Positions 42,426 through 51,518 of a stretch of DNA of 51,849 nt are shown here, piece by piece. How positions within the stretch are numbered: the first letter of the stretch is position 1; each line of letters begins with the position of its first letter. The DNA comes from Ignavibacteria bacterium (lineage in GTDB: Bacteria > Bacteroidota > Ignavibacteria > Tepidaquicellales > Tepidaquicellaceae): NCBI GenBank assembly GCA_019694675.1, contig JAIBBK010000086.1:1-51849 (forward strand). The letters run 5' to 3'. Made by a program: the position numbers and the translations under genes. A model generated the notes under the pieces. That model was given only the letters and a program-made list of their open reading frames with translations, did not search any database and was not told where the DNA came from.

Positions 42426-43787
42426 GTGGAATATGTAGCCGCCATAGTCGGAAGGCCGAATGTAGGAAAGTCAACATTGTTTAACAGGCTTGTAGGCAAA
42501 CAGGCGGCAATTGTGCATCCAACGAGCGGAGTGACAAGAGACAGGAATTACGGTGAAGCGGAATGGACCGGCAAGAAATTTTTCCTCATTGATACCGGAG
42601 GCTACGTTCCGGAATCTCAGGAAAGGTTCGAGAAAGCGATCAGACAGCAGGTAATGCTGGCAATTGACGAAGCTGATCTGATCCTCTTCATAGTGGATGC
42701 CAAAGGCGGCATTCATCCCTCCGATAAGATAATCGCGGAGCTCCTCAGAAGATCTGCAGGCGGAAAGAGAGTCATCCTGGTAGCCAATAAAGTTGACACA
42801 TCTGACAAAGAACCAAACATGTTCGAGTTCTATTCACTCGGACTGGGAGAGCCCTTTCCTGTATCGGCAATAAACGGATACAACTCCGGCGACCTTCTTG
42901 ATGAGATCACAAAGGACATCAATGAAAATGCCGACACAGAAGCGGACAAGCGGATCAAGTTTGCAATTATCGGAAAGCCGAATGCCGGCAAATCATCGAT
43001 CGCAAATGCACTCTTGAATGAAGAAAGAAACATCGTAACCGAAATTCCCGGCACCACGAGGGACACGATTGACTCCACGCTAAAATTTCACGGCGAAGAG
43101 ATCATACTCATTGATACAGCAGGACTCCGGAAAAAGTCGAAAGTAAAGGAATCGGTTGAATTCTATTCGACCGTCAGGACGTACAAGGCAATTGAACGGT
43201 GCAATGTAGCAATACTTGTGATAGACGCCTCCGATCTTCTGCAGCAGGCTGAATCTGCGGCGGATCTGAAATCGGCGATGATCAGATTTGACAGGCAGGA
43301 TACGAAAATAATAGAAGAAGTGATGAAGCTGAACAAAGGACTGTTGATTGTGGTGAACAAATGGGACCTTGTGGAGAAAGATTCCAACACTGCGGCTGTA
43401 ATTGAAAAGAAGCTCAATGACCACCTGAAAAGCTATCCCTTTCTCAGGTATATCTTTATCTCCGCACTGACAAGGCAGAGAATTCACAGAGTGATCGAAG
43501 CGGCAAAGGAGATCTACGATGAACGCTGCCGCAAGATACCCACAAGCAGACTCAACGAAGTACTGCTCGAAGAACTGAAGTCAATTCCTCCCCCTTCCTA
43601 CAGGGGCAGGGAAGTAAAGATAAACTACATCACACAGGTAAAATCATCCCCGCCTGTATTTGCATTCTTCACTAACTTCCCCGAAGGCATACCGGATAAC
43701 TACAAACGATTCCTCGAAAAGAAAGTGAGGGAAAGTTTTGGATTTTCCGGAGTGCCGGTTCAGCTCGTCTTCAAAAAGAAAAACTAA
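42426..43787 (+). CDS. der: Der (EngA), ribosome-assembly GTPase
   Basis: A 453-aa protein with two tandem GTPase domains. Domain 1 has GRPNVGKSTLF, DTGG and NKVD; domain 2 has GKPNAGKSSIA, DTAGL and NKWD. The C-terminal KH-like domain (about 365-450) contains PPSYRGREVKINYITQVKSSPP and ends FGFSGVPVQLVFKKK, the family close. It acts in 50S subunit maturation. The start is GTG at 42426, directly before VEYVAAIVGRPN, and no ATG suits. The ComM gene begins 12 nt after the stop. Confidence 0.96.
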   Translation: MEYVAAIVGRPNVGKSTLFNRLVGKQAAIVHPTSGVTRDRNYGEAEWTGKKFFLIDTGGYVPESQERFEKAIRQQVMLAIDEADLILFIVDAKGGIHPSDKIIAELLRRSAGGKRVILVANKVDTSDKEPNMFEFYSLGLGEPFPVSAINGYNSGDLLDEITKDINENADTEADKRIKFAIIGKPNAGKSSIANALLNEERNIVTEIPGTTRDTIDSTLKFHGEEIILIDTAGLRKKSKVKESVEFYSTVRTYKAIERCNVAILVIDASDLLQQAESAADLKSAMIRFDRQDTKIIEEVMKLNKGLLIVVNKWDLVEKDSNTAAVIEKKLNDHLKSYPFLRYIFISALTRQRIHRVIEAAKEIYDERCRKIPTSRLNEVLLEELKSIPPPSYRGREVKINYITQVKSSPPVFAFFTNFPEGIPDNYKRFLEKKVRESFGFSGVPVQLVFKKKN

Positions 43788-43799
43788 ACAACGACACAT

Positions 43800-45326
43800 A
43801 TGATAGCAGAGATCTTCACTGCCTCCACTTACGGAGTGGACGCCTTCATTGTACGCACCGAGGTTCACGTTGAGAACGGGGTGTTCTTCTTCAGCATTGT
43901 CGGACTTCCCGACAGCGCCGTCAAGGAATCCCGCGAAAGAACAATTTCAGCGATCAAGAACTCCATGTTTCACTTCCCCATAAAACGCTACACTGTAAAT
44001 CTCGCTCCGGCCGATGTAAAGAAAGAAGGCTCCGGATTTGACCTGCCCATTGCAATAGGAATGCTCTCGGAAACATCACAGCTCTTTTCAAAAAAGATAA
44101 AGGAGTTTCTTTTCATTGGCGAGTTGTCACTTGACGGCAAACTGAGGCCGGTGCCGGGAATTCTTCCGATCGCGCTTGAGGCAAGAAGAAACGGATTCAA
44201 AGGAATAGTCCTTCCTCAGGAGAATGCGAGTGAAGCGGCAATTGTCGGTGATGTTGAGGTGTATCCATTTGAGAAGCTTACCGATGTTGTTGATTTCCTT
44301 CAGGATGAAAGATCGTTCACGCCTTTTAAGGTGGATGTGAAGGCAATGTTTGAGAAGGAACAGAATTACCACTTCGACTTTGCCGACGTAAAAGGTCAGG
44401 CGGAAGTGAAGAGGGCCATGGAGATCGCGGCGGCCGGATCACACAACATCATTTTGATCGGCCTGCCTGGTTCAGGCAAAACCATGCTTGCAAAGAGGCT
44501 TCCGACAATACTTCCGCCACTTACGCTTGATGAAGCTCTTGAAACAACAAAGATACATTCGATAGCAGGCTTGCTTCCCTCCGGAAGTTCGATCATCTCG
44601 ATCAGACCTTTCCGGTCACCGCACCACACGGCAAGCGATGTATCGCTTGTGGGCGGAGGGCCGAATGCAAAGCCGGGCGAGATATCCTTTGCCCACAACG
44701 GCGTTCTCTTTCTTGACGAACTGACCGAATTCAAGAAGAACGTGCTCGAAGTTATGAGACAGCCGCTGGAAGACAGGGTGGTTACGATCTCCCGTTCAAA
44801 ACTTACTGTCCAGTATCCCTGCAATTTCATGCTGGTAGCGGCAATGAACCCGACTCCGGCCGGGTCACAAAAGGAAACTGCCATGTACTCAGATCCTGAA
44901 GTTCAGAAGTTCTTATCCAAAATCTCCGGTCCCATTCTCGACAGGATCGACCTGCACATCCACGTCAATCCGGTGAAGTACCAGGAGCTTTCAAGCAAGG
45001 CGGAAGGCGAGCGGTCTGAACAGATCCGGGGGCGCGTAATCAGGGCGAGGGAGTTACAGCTCAAGAGATTCAAGGGAAGAAAAGGGCTCTTTGCAAATTC
45101 AAACATGTCCGGGAAAGAGATAAGAGAATTCTGCGCAATTGACTCAGCGTGCGAAGAGCTGATGAAGAATGCGATAACGCGGCTTGGACTTTCTGCGAGG
45201 GCTTATGACCGCATTCTGAAAGTGAGCAGGACAATCGCCGACCTGGAAGGAACCAAGAAGCTAAACACGGCTCATATAAGCGAAGCGATCCAGTACCGGA
45301 GTCTGGACAGGACCGGCTGGCTGTAA
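43800..45326 (+). CDS. ComM/YifB-type Mg-chelatase-like AAA ATPase
   Basis: A 508-aa protein. The N-terminal Lon-protease-like fold (ChlI domain, about 1-165: VENGVFFFSIVGLPDSAVKESRERT) precedes an AAA+ Mg-chelatase domain with Walker A GLPGSGKTML and Walker B VLFLDEL. FRSPHHTASDVSLVGGG is a family signature, and the C-terminal domain (about 410-505) is the Mg_chelatase_C region. In naturally competent bacteria ComM promotes branch migration during transformation. It is 12 nt from der and probably in one transcript. Confidence 0.93.
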   Translation: MIAEIFTASTYGVDAFIVRTEVHVENGVFFFSIVGLPDSAVKESRERTISAIKNSMFHFPIKRYTVNLAPADVKKEGSGFDLPIAIGMLSETSQLFSKKIKEFLFIGELSLDGKLRPVPGILPIALEARRNGFKGIVLPQENASEAAIVGDVEVYPFEKLTDVVDFLQDERSFTPFKVDVKAMFEKEQNYHFDFADVKGQAEVKRAMEIAAAGSHNIILIGLPGSGKTMLAKRLPTILPPLTLDEALETTKIHSIAGLLPSGSSIISIRPFRSPHHTASDVSLVGGGPNAKPGEISFAHNGVLFLDELTEFKKNVLEVMRQPLEDRVVTISRSKLTVQYPCNFMLVAAMNPTPAGSQKETAMYSDPEVQKFLSKISGPILDRIDLHIHVNPVKYQELSSKAEGERSEQIRGRVIRARELQLKRFKGRKGLFANSNMSGKEIREFCAIDSACEELMKNAITRLGLSARAYDRILKVSRTIADLEGTKKLNTAHISEAIQYRSLDRTGWL

Positions 45327-45396
45327 CGCAAACTTCAACCGTCGCCGTGAGTCTGACTGGCGCATCGCTTTATCGGGGAGACGAAGATAACTTTGC

Positions 45397-46164
45397 TCAG
45401 GACCTTTCGCGCAGAATCTTTGAAGGCGTTCTCGGCTTTCGTGTCAGTTTGTACTTTCCGATCGTATTGAGTTCAATATGCTTCACCGCCTCATCAACGG
45501 AATCCGTAAGCAGGAACAGCTTCAAATCATCAGGACTTATGGTGCCTTTGGCCGAAAAGTCCTCAAGCAGTTCAATCAGATTCTTCCAGTACTCCTTCCC
45601 CATGATCACAACAGGGAAGTTTGATATCTTGCCTGTCTGTATAAGAGTGATAGTTTCAAAGAGTTCGTCCATTGTTCCCGCGCCTCCGGGCATTACAACG
45701 AATGCATATGAATATTTCAGAAGCAGTACTTTCCTTACAAAGAAGTAATTGAAGTTCACATACTTGTCAAGATAGGGATTTGGTTTCTGCTCAAACGGGA
45801 GAATTATGTTTGCTCCCACCGATTTTCCTCCCGCCTCTTTTGCTCCACGGTTCGCAGCCTCCATTATTCCCGGCCCGCCGCCCGTCATGACTGTGAAACC
45901 GATCTTACTGAGCCTGCTTCCCATCTCCCTCGCCATAATGTAATATTCATTGTCCGGCTTAAACCTTGCCGAGCCAAAAACAGTGACCGATGGGCCGATA
46001 AAGTGAAACGCCCGGAATCCCTTTATGAACTCGGTCATTGCGCTGACCGTGAAACGGAATTCCTCCCTTCTTGACCTTGGCCCTTCGAGAAAGTAGCTCT
46101 CTTCCACCGGCGCATACTTAGATGTTCTTGAGATAGAGTTCATGATCGTGATTTGTTGCTTCAA
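45397..46164 (-). CDS. LOG-family protein (TIGR00730)
   Basis: A 255-aa Rossmann-like protein carrying the LOG signatures GGGPGIMEAANRGAKEAGGKSVG and PGGAGTMDELFETITLIQTGK. Characterised members release the base from nucleoside 5'-monophosphates (cytokinin-activating phosphoribohydrolase); older databases call them lysine decarboxylase-like, which is wrong. The extended N-terminus (about 1-55) is normal in the longer bacterial branch. The start could also be the ATG at 46143. It is transcribed convergently with comM. Confidence 0.87.
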   Translation of the reverse strand: MKQQITIMNSISRTSKYAPVEESYFLEGPRSRREEFRFTVSAMTEFIKGFRAFHFIGPSVTVFGSARFKPDNEYYIMAREMGSRLSKIGFTVMTGGGPGIMEAANRGAKEAGGKSVGANIILPFEQKPNPYLDKYVNFNYFFVRKVLLLKYSYAFVVMPGGAGTMDELFETITLIQTGKISNFPVVIMGKEYWKNLIELLEDFSAKGTISPDDLKLFLLTDSVDEAVKHIELNTIGKYKLTRKPRTPSKILRERS

Positions 46165-46303
46165 ACATAAGCGGGCTCATGCAAAGTGAAAAGTGAGAAA
46201 GACTAACTTGAAAGATCGCGGTTTGCATTCCGGAAAGAGTTTTGACTTATAACACTTGCGGATTATTGCCATATTACACTTGAATTAAAACTGAATACCG
46301 AAG

Positions 46304-46750
46304 ATGACAGACGCACCGCACAAAGTGACTGTAAAGAACTCCATTGGTTATAAGACATACGCGGCAAGCAGGGGTCATGAGATTGTATGCGATGAGCCGG
46401 AAGATGCAAACGGGACGGATACGGGCATGACTCCTTACGAGCTGCTGCTTGCATCAATAGGTGCATGCAAGGCGATCACCATGAGAATGTATGCCGAAAG
46501 AAAGGGCTTTCCGCTTGAAGATGTTGAGCTTGAAATGTTTCATAAGAAGGTTCCCGCCGAAGAACTTAACGGGATCAAAACGGAATCGGGCAAAGTGGAC
46601 AAGATCTTCATAAGGACGAGACTTAATGGCGAACTTACCGACGAACAGAAAGACAGGATACTTGAGATCGGAGAGAGATGCCCGGTTCAGAAGACCGTGC
46701 TTTCAGAAGTGCTGATCGAGACAGAACGGGTTGAGAGTATTTCACTCTGA
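46304..46750 (+). CDS. OsmC/Ohr-family peroxiredoxin-like protein
   Basis: A 148-aa protein with the two redox cysteines of the family: C55 in LLLASIGACKAITMRMYAERKG and C126 in GERCPVQKTV. These act on organic peroxides. The spacing and the YAERKG motif place it in the OsmC (YhfA-like) group rather than Ohr. The stop lies inside the next gene, with a 20-nt overlap, so the two are translationally coupled. Confidence 0.88.
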   Translation: MTDAPHKVTVKNSIGYKTYAASRGHEIVCDEPEDANGTDTGMTPYELLLASIGACKAITMRMYAERKGFPLEDVELEMFHKKVPAEELNGIKTESGKVDKIFIRTRLNGELTDEQKDRILEIGERCPVQKTVLSEVLIETERVESISL

Positions 46751-47630
46751 TCGATATTCTTTTCCCCTGCCGGCAGGCCACAGATTCCCTGCAGAGAAGT
46801 ATTCAATGCTCAGGGAATTGCTTGTGCAGAGAAAGGTACTGAGTGAATCCGAACTGCAAGTGCCAAAGCCCGCAAGCAGGGAGCAAATACTTCTTGCACA
46901 TACGGAACAGTATCACAGCGATTTTCTGAACGGAACCGCCGATCCTTCCATGATACGCCGCCTGGGGCTTCCATGGAGCAGGGAATTGTATCTCAGATCC
47001 GTTTACTCAGTGGGCGGCGCAATTGAATCTGCGTACTCTGCACTCGCTGACGGCATTGCAGGAAACCTTGCAGGCGGTACTCACCACGCGTTCAGCGACT
47101 CCGCCGAAGGATTCTGCGTCTTCAATGACCTTGCAGTTGTTTCGCGGCTCTTGCTTTCGGAACATCTTGTCAGAAGAATTGCTATAGTGGATCTTGACGT
47201 GCATCAGGGTAACGGAAACTCTTCAATACTCGGAAGTGATGCCGGAGTGTTCATATTCAGCATGCACGGCAAGAACAACTATCCTTACAGGAAAATACCT
47301 TCCACGCTTGACGTTGAACTGAATGACGGCACGGGCGATAATGAATACATTGAACTTCTTTGTGAACATCTGCCCGCCGTGTTTGAGTTTGATCCGGGAA
47401 TAGTGCTTTACATACACGGGGTTGATCCGCTGAAGGAAGATTCGCTGGGACGGCTTTCTATGACAGCAGAAGGGCTGATAGAAAGGGACAGGATCGTAAT
47501 GCACGAATGCAGGAAACGTGGCATTCCTGTCTCGCTTGCTCTTGGCGGCGGATATTCAAAGCCGATCTCTCTTACAGTCAATGCCTACTGCAACACATAT
47601 TCCGTAGCAAAAGAAGTATTCGGCATCTGA
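46731..47630 (+). CDS. histone deacetylase-family (AcuC/APAH-like) amidohydrolase
   Basis: A 299-aa protein with a TTG start at 46731 (MRVFHSDRYSFPLPAGHRFPAEKY). The zinc enzyme features are complete: active-site histidines GGTHHAF (H118, H119), metal ligands D156 and H158 in DLDVHQGNG, and D232 in GVDPLKED, with GGGYS near the C-terminus. It removes acetyl groups from lysine, polyamines or other amines; the substrate is unknown. The 20-nt overlap with the OsmC gene places it in one transcript. Confidence 0.9.
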   Translation: MRVFHSDRYSFPLPAGHRFPAEKYSMLRELLVQRKVLSESELQVPKPASREQILLAHTEQYHSDFLNGTADPSMIRRLGLPWSRELYLRSVYSVGGAIESAYSALADGIAGNLAGGTHHAFSDSAEGFCVFNDLAVVSRLLLSEHLVRRIAIVDLDVHQGNGNSSILGSDAGVFIFSMHGKNNYPYRKIPSTLDVELNDGTGDNEYIELLCEHLPAVFEFDPGIVLYIHGVDPLKEDSLGRLSMTAEGLIERDRIVMHECRKRGIPVSLALGGGYSKPISLTVNAYCNTYSVAKEVFGI

Positions 47631-47639
47631 GGCAAAAGA

Positions 47640-48161
47640 TCAGTTGAAAACAGGTTTCTTCATTCTCACCTGAACAAGGCCTGTCGGATAATGCTTTATA
47701 TAAGTTGTTTCGAAGATCTGCATTGTCCCGCCTGACCTGAATAGCGGTATGCCATTGCCAAGCACAACAGGATGGTAAGAGAGCAGCAGTTCATCAATCA
47801 ATCCGGCATCAAGCAGTATTCCTGCAATTTCACCGCCGCCGGCAAGCCAGATGCTTTTTCCTTCCATCTTCTTAAGCCCGGAAACTACTTCAGCAGGATC
47901 ATTATCAGTAAATATCACAGAGTCGGCAGAACTGCGTCCGGGTGAAGATGTGAACACATAGTGAATGTTCTCTTTGAAGAAGTTCTCATCATGGGCCAGG
48001 ATTATGTCATATGTCTTTCTTCCCATAACAGTACAGTCGATCTCATTCATAAATCCGGAGATGCCGTAGTCCTGGTCAGTGAACAGCCAGTCAAACTCAC
48101 CATTGGGGCCGGCAATGAATCCGTCTGCGCTGACACCGGCGTTATAAATCAGCTGCCTCAA
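47640..48161 (-). CDS. RibD/dihydrofolate reductase-like NADPH reductase
   Basis: A DHFR-fold protein of the RibD C-terminal type, with LIYNAGVSADGFIAGPNGEFDWL at the N-terminus, VMGRKTYD, and IWLAGGGEIAGILLDAGLIDELLLSYHPVVLGNGIPLF. I place the start at a TTG (48161, 173 aa), which begins just before the fold and after the porin gene stop; the longer frame to 48233 adds 24 non-conserved residues overlapping that gene. Substrate not known; members reduce pyrimidine or pteridine compounds. Confidence 0.8.
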   Translation of the reverse strand: MRQLIYNAGVSADGFIAGPNGEFDWLFTDQDYGISGFMNEIDCTVMGRKTYDIILAHDENFFKENIHYVFTSSPGRSSADSVIFTDNDPAEVVSGLKKMEGKSIWLAGGGEIAGILLDAGLIDELLLSYHPVVLGNGIPLFRSGGTMQIFETTYIKHYPTGLVQVRMKKPVFN

Positions 48162-48168
48162 CGGAAGA

Positions 48169-49314
48169 TCAGAAGTAGAAATGGAAGTTCCACTGGAACT
48201 CGTCGTTATTCTGCTCCTGAGGTTCGTCAACAAATCTCAGCATGACCTCGGTCTCAAAGCCGTAGAAAGGGAATGCGGCAAAACCTGCGCTTATGCGTGA
48301 ACGGTGATCTTCCTCAACATCGCGGTTGCGGTCGTAATACTCGTACTGCCCCCGCAATTCAAGACCATTGATTACCATTACGTCGAGTTCACCGAAGAGA
48401 TAGAGCGAACGTCGCAGGGGATAGTCTGTCTTCCTCTCTTCGAAATCAACTTCAGCAATGACAGCGGCGCGTTTGAAGAAGCCGAGTCTGAGATCTGCTC
48501 CGTAAGATTGCTGGAGTCCGGTGATAGTCTGAGAGAAGAGCGAGTCACTCGTATTATAAGGATTATTGAGGAACGAAGCTCCGATGTTTAGAGTGTAGTC
48601 GAAGTCACTGAAAGCAAAATTGAAATCGGTGGAAGCTACGAACATTTTGTGGGGGTCCTGGCTTATGAAGTCTGAGGAGGCGGGATTATATAATCCCGCC
48701 GTGAGTGTGAACCACTCCGGAGAAATGCCGATCTCAAAGCCGGTGTTCGCCTCATACGGCGCGCCAAGCAGGTTCTTTCTTTGGAATGCCCTGTGCTCCA
48801 CTATTCTCGTTCCGTAATCGGGCTTGAATCTTCCCGCCTTAAAGAATCCGTTGGCCGGCAGATTGTGCAGCATGCCGTAAACTTCGTAGCGAGTCTCCAC
48901 GCCCGGGATATATATCCCGGACGTCGCAAACACATCCACAATCTTGTTCAGCTCCACATTCAGATAAACATCACCCTGCATCGCCAGAAAGGAATTGTAA
49001 TTCGATCTGTCAGGAACCTGGTTGTCCACCTGCGCAACTCGGACGTCACCGCCGATTGACACTGCCTTAGTAAGCCGCGGATCAAACTTCGTCTTTCCCG
49101 CCAGCTTCCTGAATGACTCTATCTCAAGATTCTTCTCCGCAAATTTCATTCCGCCGTAACTGCGCATTATGCCTCCCGTAGGATTGACATGACAGTCCAT
49201 GCACTTATCCCCTGTGTATGCGGCAAACCTCGGATATGCCCCAACCTCGGATACTGCGTAAATGCAAAAGCAAATAGCCGCAATTGCAGAAGCTGCTTTG
49301 ACAACAAGTTTCAT
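48169..49314 (-). CDS. outer-membrane porin-like protein with N-terminal c-type haem motif
   Basis: A 381-aa protein with a signal peptide (about 1-26). A single haem c site C38-x-x-C-H42 (KCMDCHVNPTGG) lies just after the leader. The rest (about 80-381) is a run of amphipathic beta strands with alternating aromatic residues, ending in FHFYF, as in an outer-membrane beta barrel. Porins with a haem at the periplasmic mouth suit electron transfer across the outer membrane. The final codons are 7 nt from the reductase start. Barrel and electron-transfer roles are inference. Confidence 0.75.
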   Translation of the reverse strand: MKLVVKAASAIAAICFCIYAVSEVGAYPRFAAYTGDKCMDCHVNPTGGIMRSYGGMKFAEKNLEIESFRKLAGKTKFDPRLTKAVSIGGDVRVAQVDNQVPDRSNYNSFLAMQGDVYLNVELNKIVDVFATSGIYIPGVETRYEVYGMLHNLPANGFFKAGRFKPDYGTRIVEHRAFQRKNLLGAPYEANTGFEIGISPEWFTLTAGLYNPASSDFISQDPHKMFVASTDFNFAFSDFDYTLNIGASFLNNPYNTSDSLFSQTITGLQQSYGADLRLGFFKRAAVIAEVDFEERKTDYPLRRSLYLFGELDVMVINGLELRGQYEYYDRNRDVEEDHRSRISAGFAAFPFYGFETEVMLRFVDEPQEQNNDEFQWNFHFYF

Positions 49315-49338
49315 TTCAGTTCCTTTCCCTGTGATTTT

Positions 49339-49779
49339 CTATTTTGCCTTTGTTAGTTTCACTTTCCCCTTGAAACTTCCCTGTCCGCGGAAAACTGAAT
49401 AGGTCCATTCACCGCTTACTGATGTCTTGCCGATCGTCATGTTCCAGAATACGTTGCTGTCGGCTATCCTCGGATTTGTGTTTACCCAAACCTTTCTGTC
49501 CTTCTTAATGACGTTGCCTTCAAATATGTCGCTCATGGAACTGTAACCGTTGAAGTCTTCATCGTAAACCTTCGTGTATTCCAGCTTTCCGGTGATCTTC
49601 TCCCCGACATAGCTCTCAACGGTCATTTTGCCCTCGATCAGCTTTCCTGAACCTGTGCTGTCATACATTACAAAATTGTACTTTCCCTTTCCGAATGTGA
49701 ATGAGCTGTCTTCGGAACTTGATGAACATCCGCTGGCAAATATCAGAAATGCTAAGAAATACATGGCGGCCATTTTCAT
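49339..49779 (-). CDS. small lipoprotein of unknown function
   Basis: Start chosen at 49779 (146 aa). The signal MKMAAMYFLAFLIFASGC ends with lipidation cysteine C18 in a good lipobox (FASGC), followed by a Ser-rich linker. The mature part is beta-rich (GKGKYNFVMYDSTGSGKLIEGKMTVESY ... FKGKVKLTKAK), like a small barrel or lipocalin-type fold. The frame extends to 49878 and overlaps the metalloprotease gene, but the extra residues contain no leader. Likely in the same transcript as its neighbours. Confidence 0.72.
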   Translation of the reverse strand: MKMAAMYFLAFLIFASGCSSSSEDSSFTFGKGKYNFVMYDSTGSGKLIEGKMTVESYVGEKITGKLEYTKVYDEDFNGYSSMSDIFEGNVIKKDRKVWVNTNPRIADSNVFWNMTIGKTSVSGEWTYSVFRGQGSFKGKVKLTKAK

Positions 49780-49874
49780 TAATATTAAAGATCCGTTTGA
49801 TCCCGGTTTCCGATGAATTTCGGACAATGATCTTTCCGGTTCTGCAAATGCGCAGTAACTTTGGTTTTCAGTCT

Positions 49875-51518
49875 TCATTTTATCAGAGCCATCCTTCTTG
49901 TTTCAGTAAAGTTTTCAGTCCTCAGTCTGTAAAAGTATATTCCGCTTGACAGTCCGTACGACGATGCATCAAAATCAATGCTGTAGAATCCCGGCTCATA
50001 CATCTTTGCTGAGATCAGTTCTGTGATCTTCCTGCCTGCCATGTCAAATATTTCAAGAGATATCCCGGCCTGTTCAGGGACAGCAAACCTTATCGTTGTC
50101 ACGGGGTTAAATGGATTTGGATGATTCTGCGCAAGGTCAAATCCTGACGGCCTTTCTGATGAGTTCATTTCCCTGTCAAGGCAGGATGCCTGTGCGTACC
50201 TGAGCCTTATCGTATCTCCCGGCAATTGTCCAAAGCCTGACGCAAGATTCACGCCTCCGCCCTGGTTTGCCGGCCACAAATGGCAGTAGCTCATTATTGT
50301 CCCTATTCTCGGACGAGGCGCAGGAAAGCATCCTCCCTCCGCATAATAGCATGAATCTATTGCGCCAAGTGCGCCGCCGTTACCTGTCGGCCATGTGCAT
50401 GAATGAGTGTGGCGCGAACCAAGGTTGTGTCCCATTTCATGCGTTATGCAGTTTATGGTCCATGAGTAGGTCGGAAAGTTATTGTATGTGCTTTCAATGT
50501 TGCTGAATGCAAACCTGCCTGCGAAGTAGCTCGGCTCATACTGCGAACACAATACTCTTATCCACGCAATGCCTCCCATGTTTGCGCTTCTGGTAGATAT
50601 CAGGTGCGCAAGATTGCCCTGAAAATTGTCCTGAGTGTTCCGTCCGAATGCAAACAGCACGGAGTCTGAAGAATTGAGATTCCTGTAAGGATCTGCCGCA
50701 GTCCATACAGCAATATTCGATACCTGAGTCGGAATTCCTTCTGCCTGGTAAATTGCCTGCACTGAGTTGTACAGACCGCTTATGTAATTGGCAACGTTCT
50801 GTATATTGCTTCCCTTGTCAAGATAAGTCTGAAAGTCCGCTTCCATGTAAACCTTTACGGCCAGTCTTGCCGGGTTGTCGGTTTCATGGCTGGCTGTTTC
50901 TGATTCATTTCTGTAAGGCACAGTGAACTTATCTTCAAGATCTTCAATTCCGCATTTGAATCCTGAAGCTGTGAGAAGTTCTGCGTCATTGTAGAATACA
51001 TACTCGCCTGCCTTTGCGTCATCTCCCTCAAGTGGCCCGAGAATATGGTTTCCTCTTTCATCGGAAATTATTCCCATTACTCCGTCACTGAAAAAACTCA
51101 GTGAAGCAACCGAGTTGGCATCTCCCTCTATGATTCCGGTGAAATGAATGCCTTCATTGTCAAAATTTCTCTTCACCGTCAGCGATCCGCTCTTCTCATA
51201 CAGCACGAAATCTTCCGCAAGAGGATAACTCCTTCTGAGCCTGAGCTTCATCGCAGTTCCGTGTTTCATCGGAATCTCAATACTTAACTCATCGGGTGCC
51301 TCGGCCAACAGTACTGATACTGCATTCATGTCAACGCCGATTATGTCTGCGCGTGAGACTGCTTGCCCGGAGTTGTCACTGTTCTCAATGGCTCTTTTAT
51401 AGGAGAAGATGTTCCATGCGTTATTCGTTTGGGCAGTGTTTCTCTCTTCACTCTTTCCCCAACCGAAGAATGCAAAAACACTGAGGCCAAAGAGAATTAC
51501 TATTAGCATACTTCTCAT
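49875..51518 (-). CDS. secreted reprolysin-like metalloprotease with T9SS sorting domain
   Basis: A 547-aa exported protease. The signal peptide is MRSMLIVILFGLSVFAFFGW (about 1-22). A propeptide-like region (about 60-200) precedes a zincin domain with H360-E-M-G-H364-N-L-G-S-R-H370 and a Met-turn at M409 (IMSYC), the M12B/reprolysin signature. Residues 460-547 are the type IX secretion C-terminal domain (QNHPNPFNPVTTIRF ... GLSSGIYFYRLRTENFTETRRM). It should be processed and attached at or released from the cell surface. Its ATG overlaps the stop of the lipocalin-like gene upstream (ATGA). Confidence 0.9.
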   Translation of the reverse strand: MRSMLIVILFGLSVFAFFGWGKSEERNTAQTNNAWNIFSYKRAIENSDNSGQAVSRADIIGVDMNAVSVLLAEAPDELSIEIPMKHGTAMKLRLRRSYPLAEDFVLYEKSGSLTVKRNFDNEGIHFTGIIEGDANSVASLSFFSDGVMGIISDERGNHILGPLEGDDAKAGEYVFYNDAELLTASGFKCGIEDLEDKFTVPYRNESETASHETDNPARLAVKVYMEADFQTYLDKGSNIQNVANYISGLYNSVQAIYQAEGIPTQVSNIAVWTAADPYRNLNSSDSVLFAFGRNTQDNFQGNLAHLISTRSANMGGIAWIRVLCSQYEPSYFAGRFAFSNIESTYNNFPTYSWTINCITHEMGHNLGSRHTHSCTWPTGNGGALGAIDSCYYAEGGCFPAPRPRIGTIMSYCHLWPANQGGGVNLASGFGQLPGDTIRLRYAQASCLDREMNSSERPSGFDLAQNHPNPFNPVTTIRFAVPEQAGISLEIFDMAGRKITELISAKMYEPGFYSIDFDASSYGLSSGIYFYRLRTENFTETRRMALIK

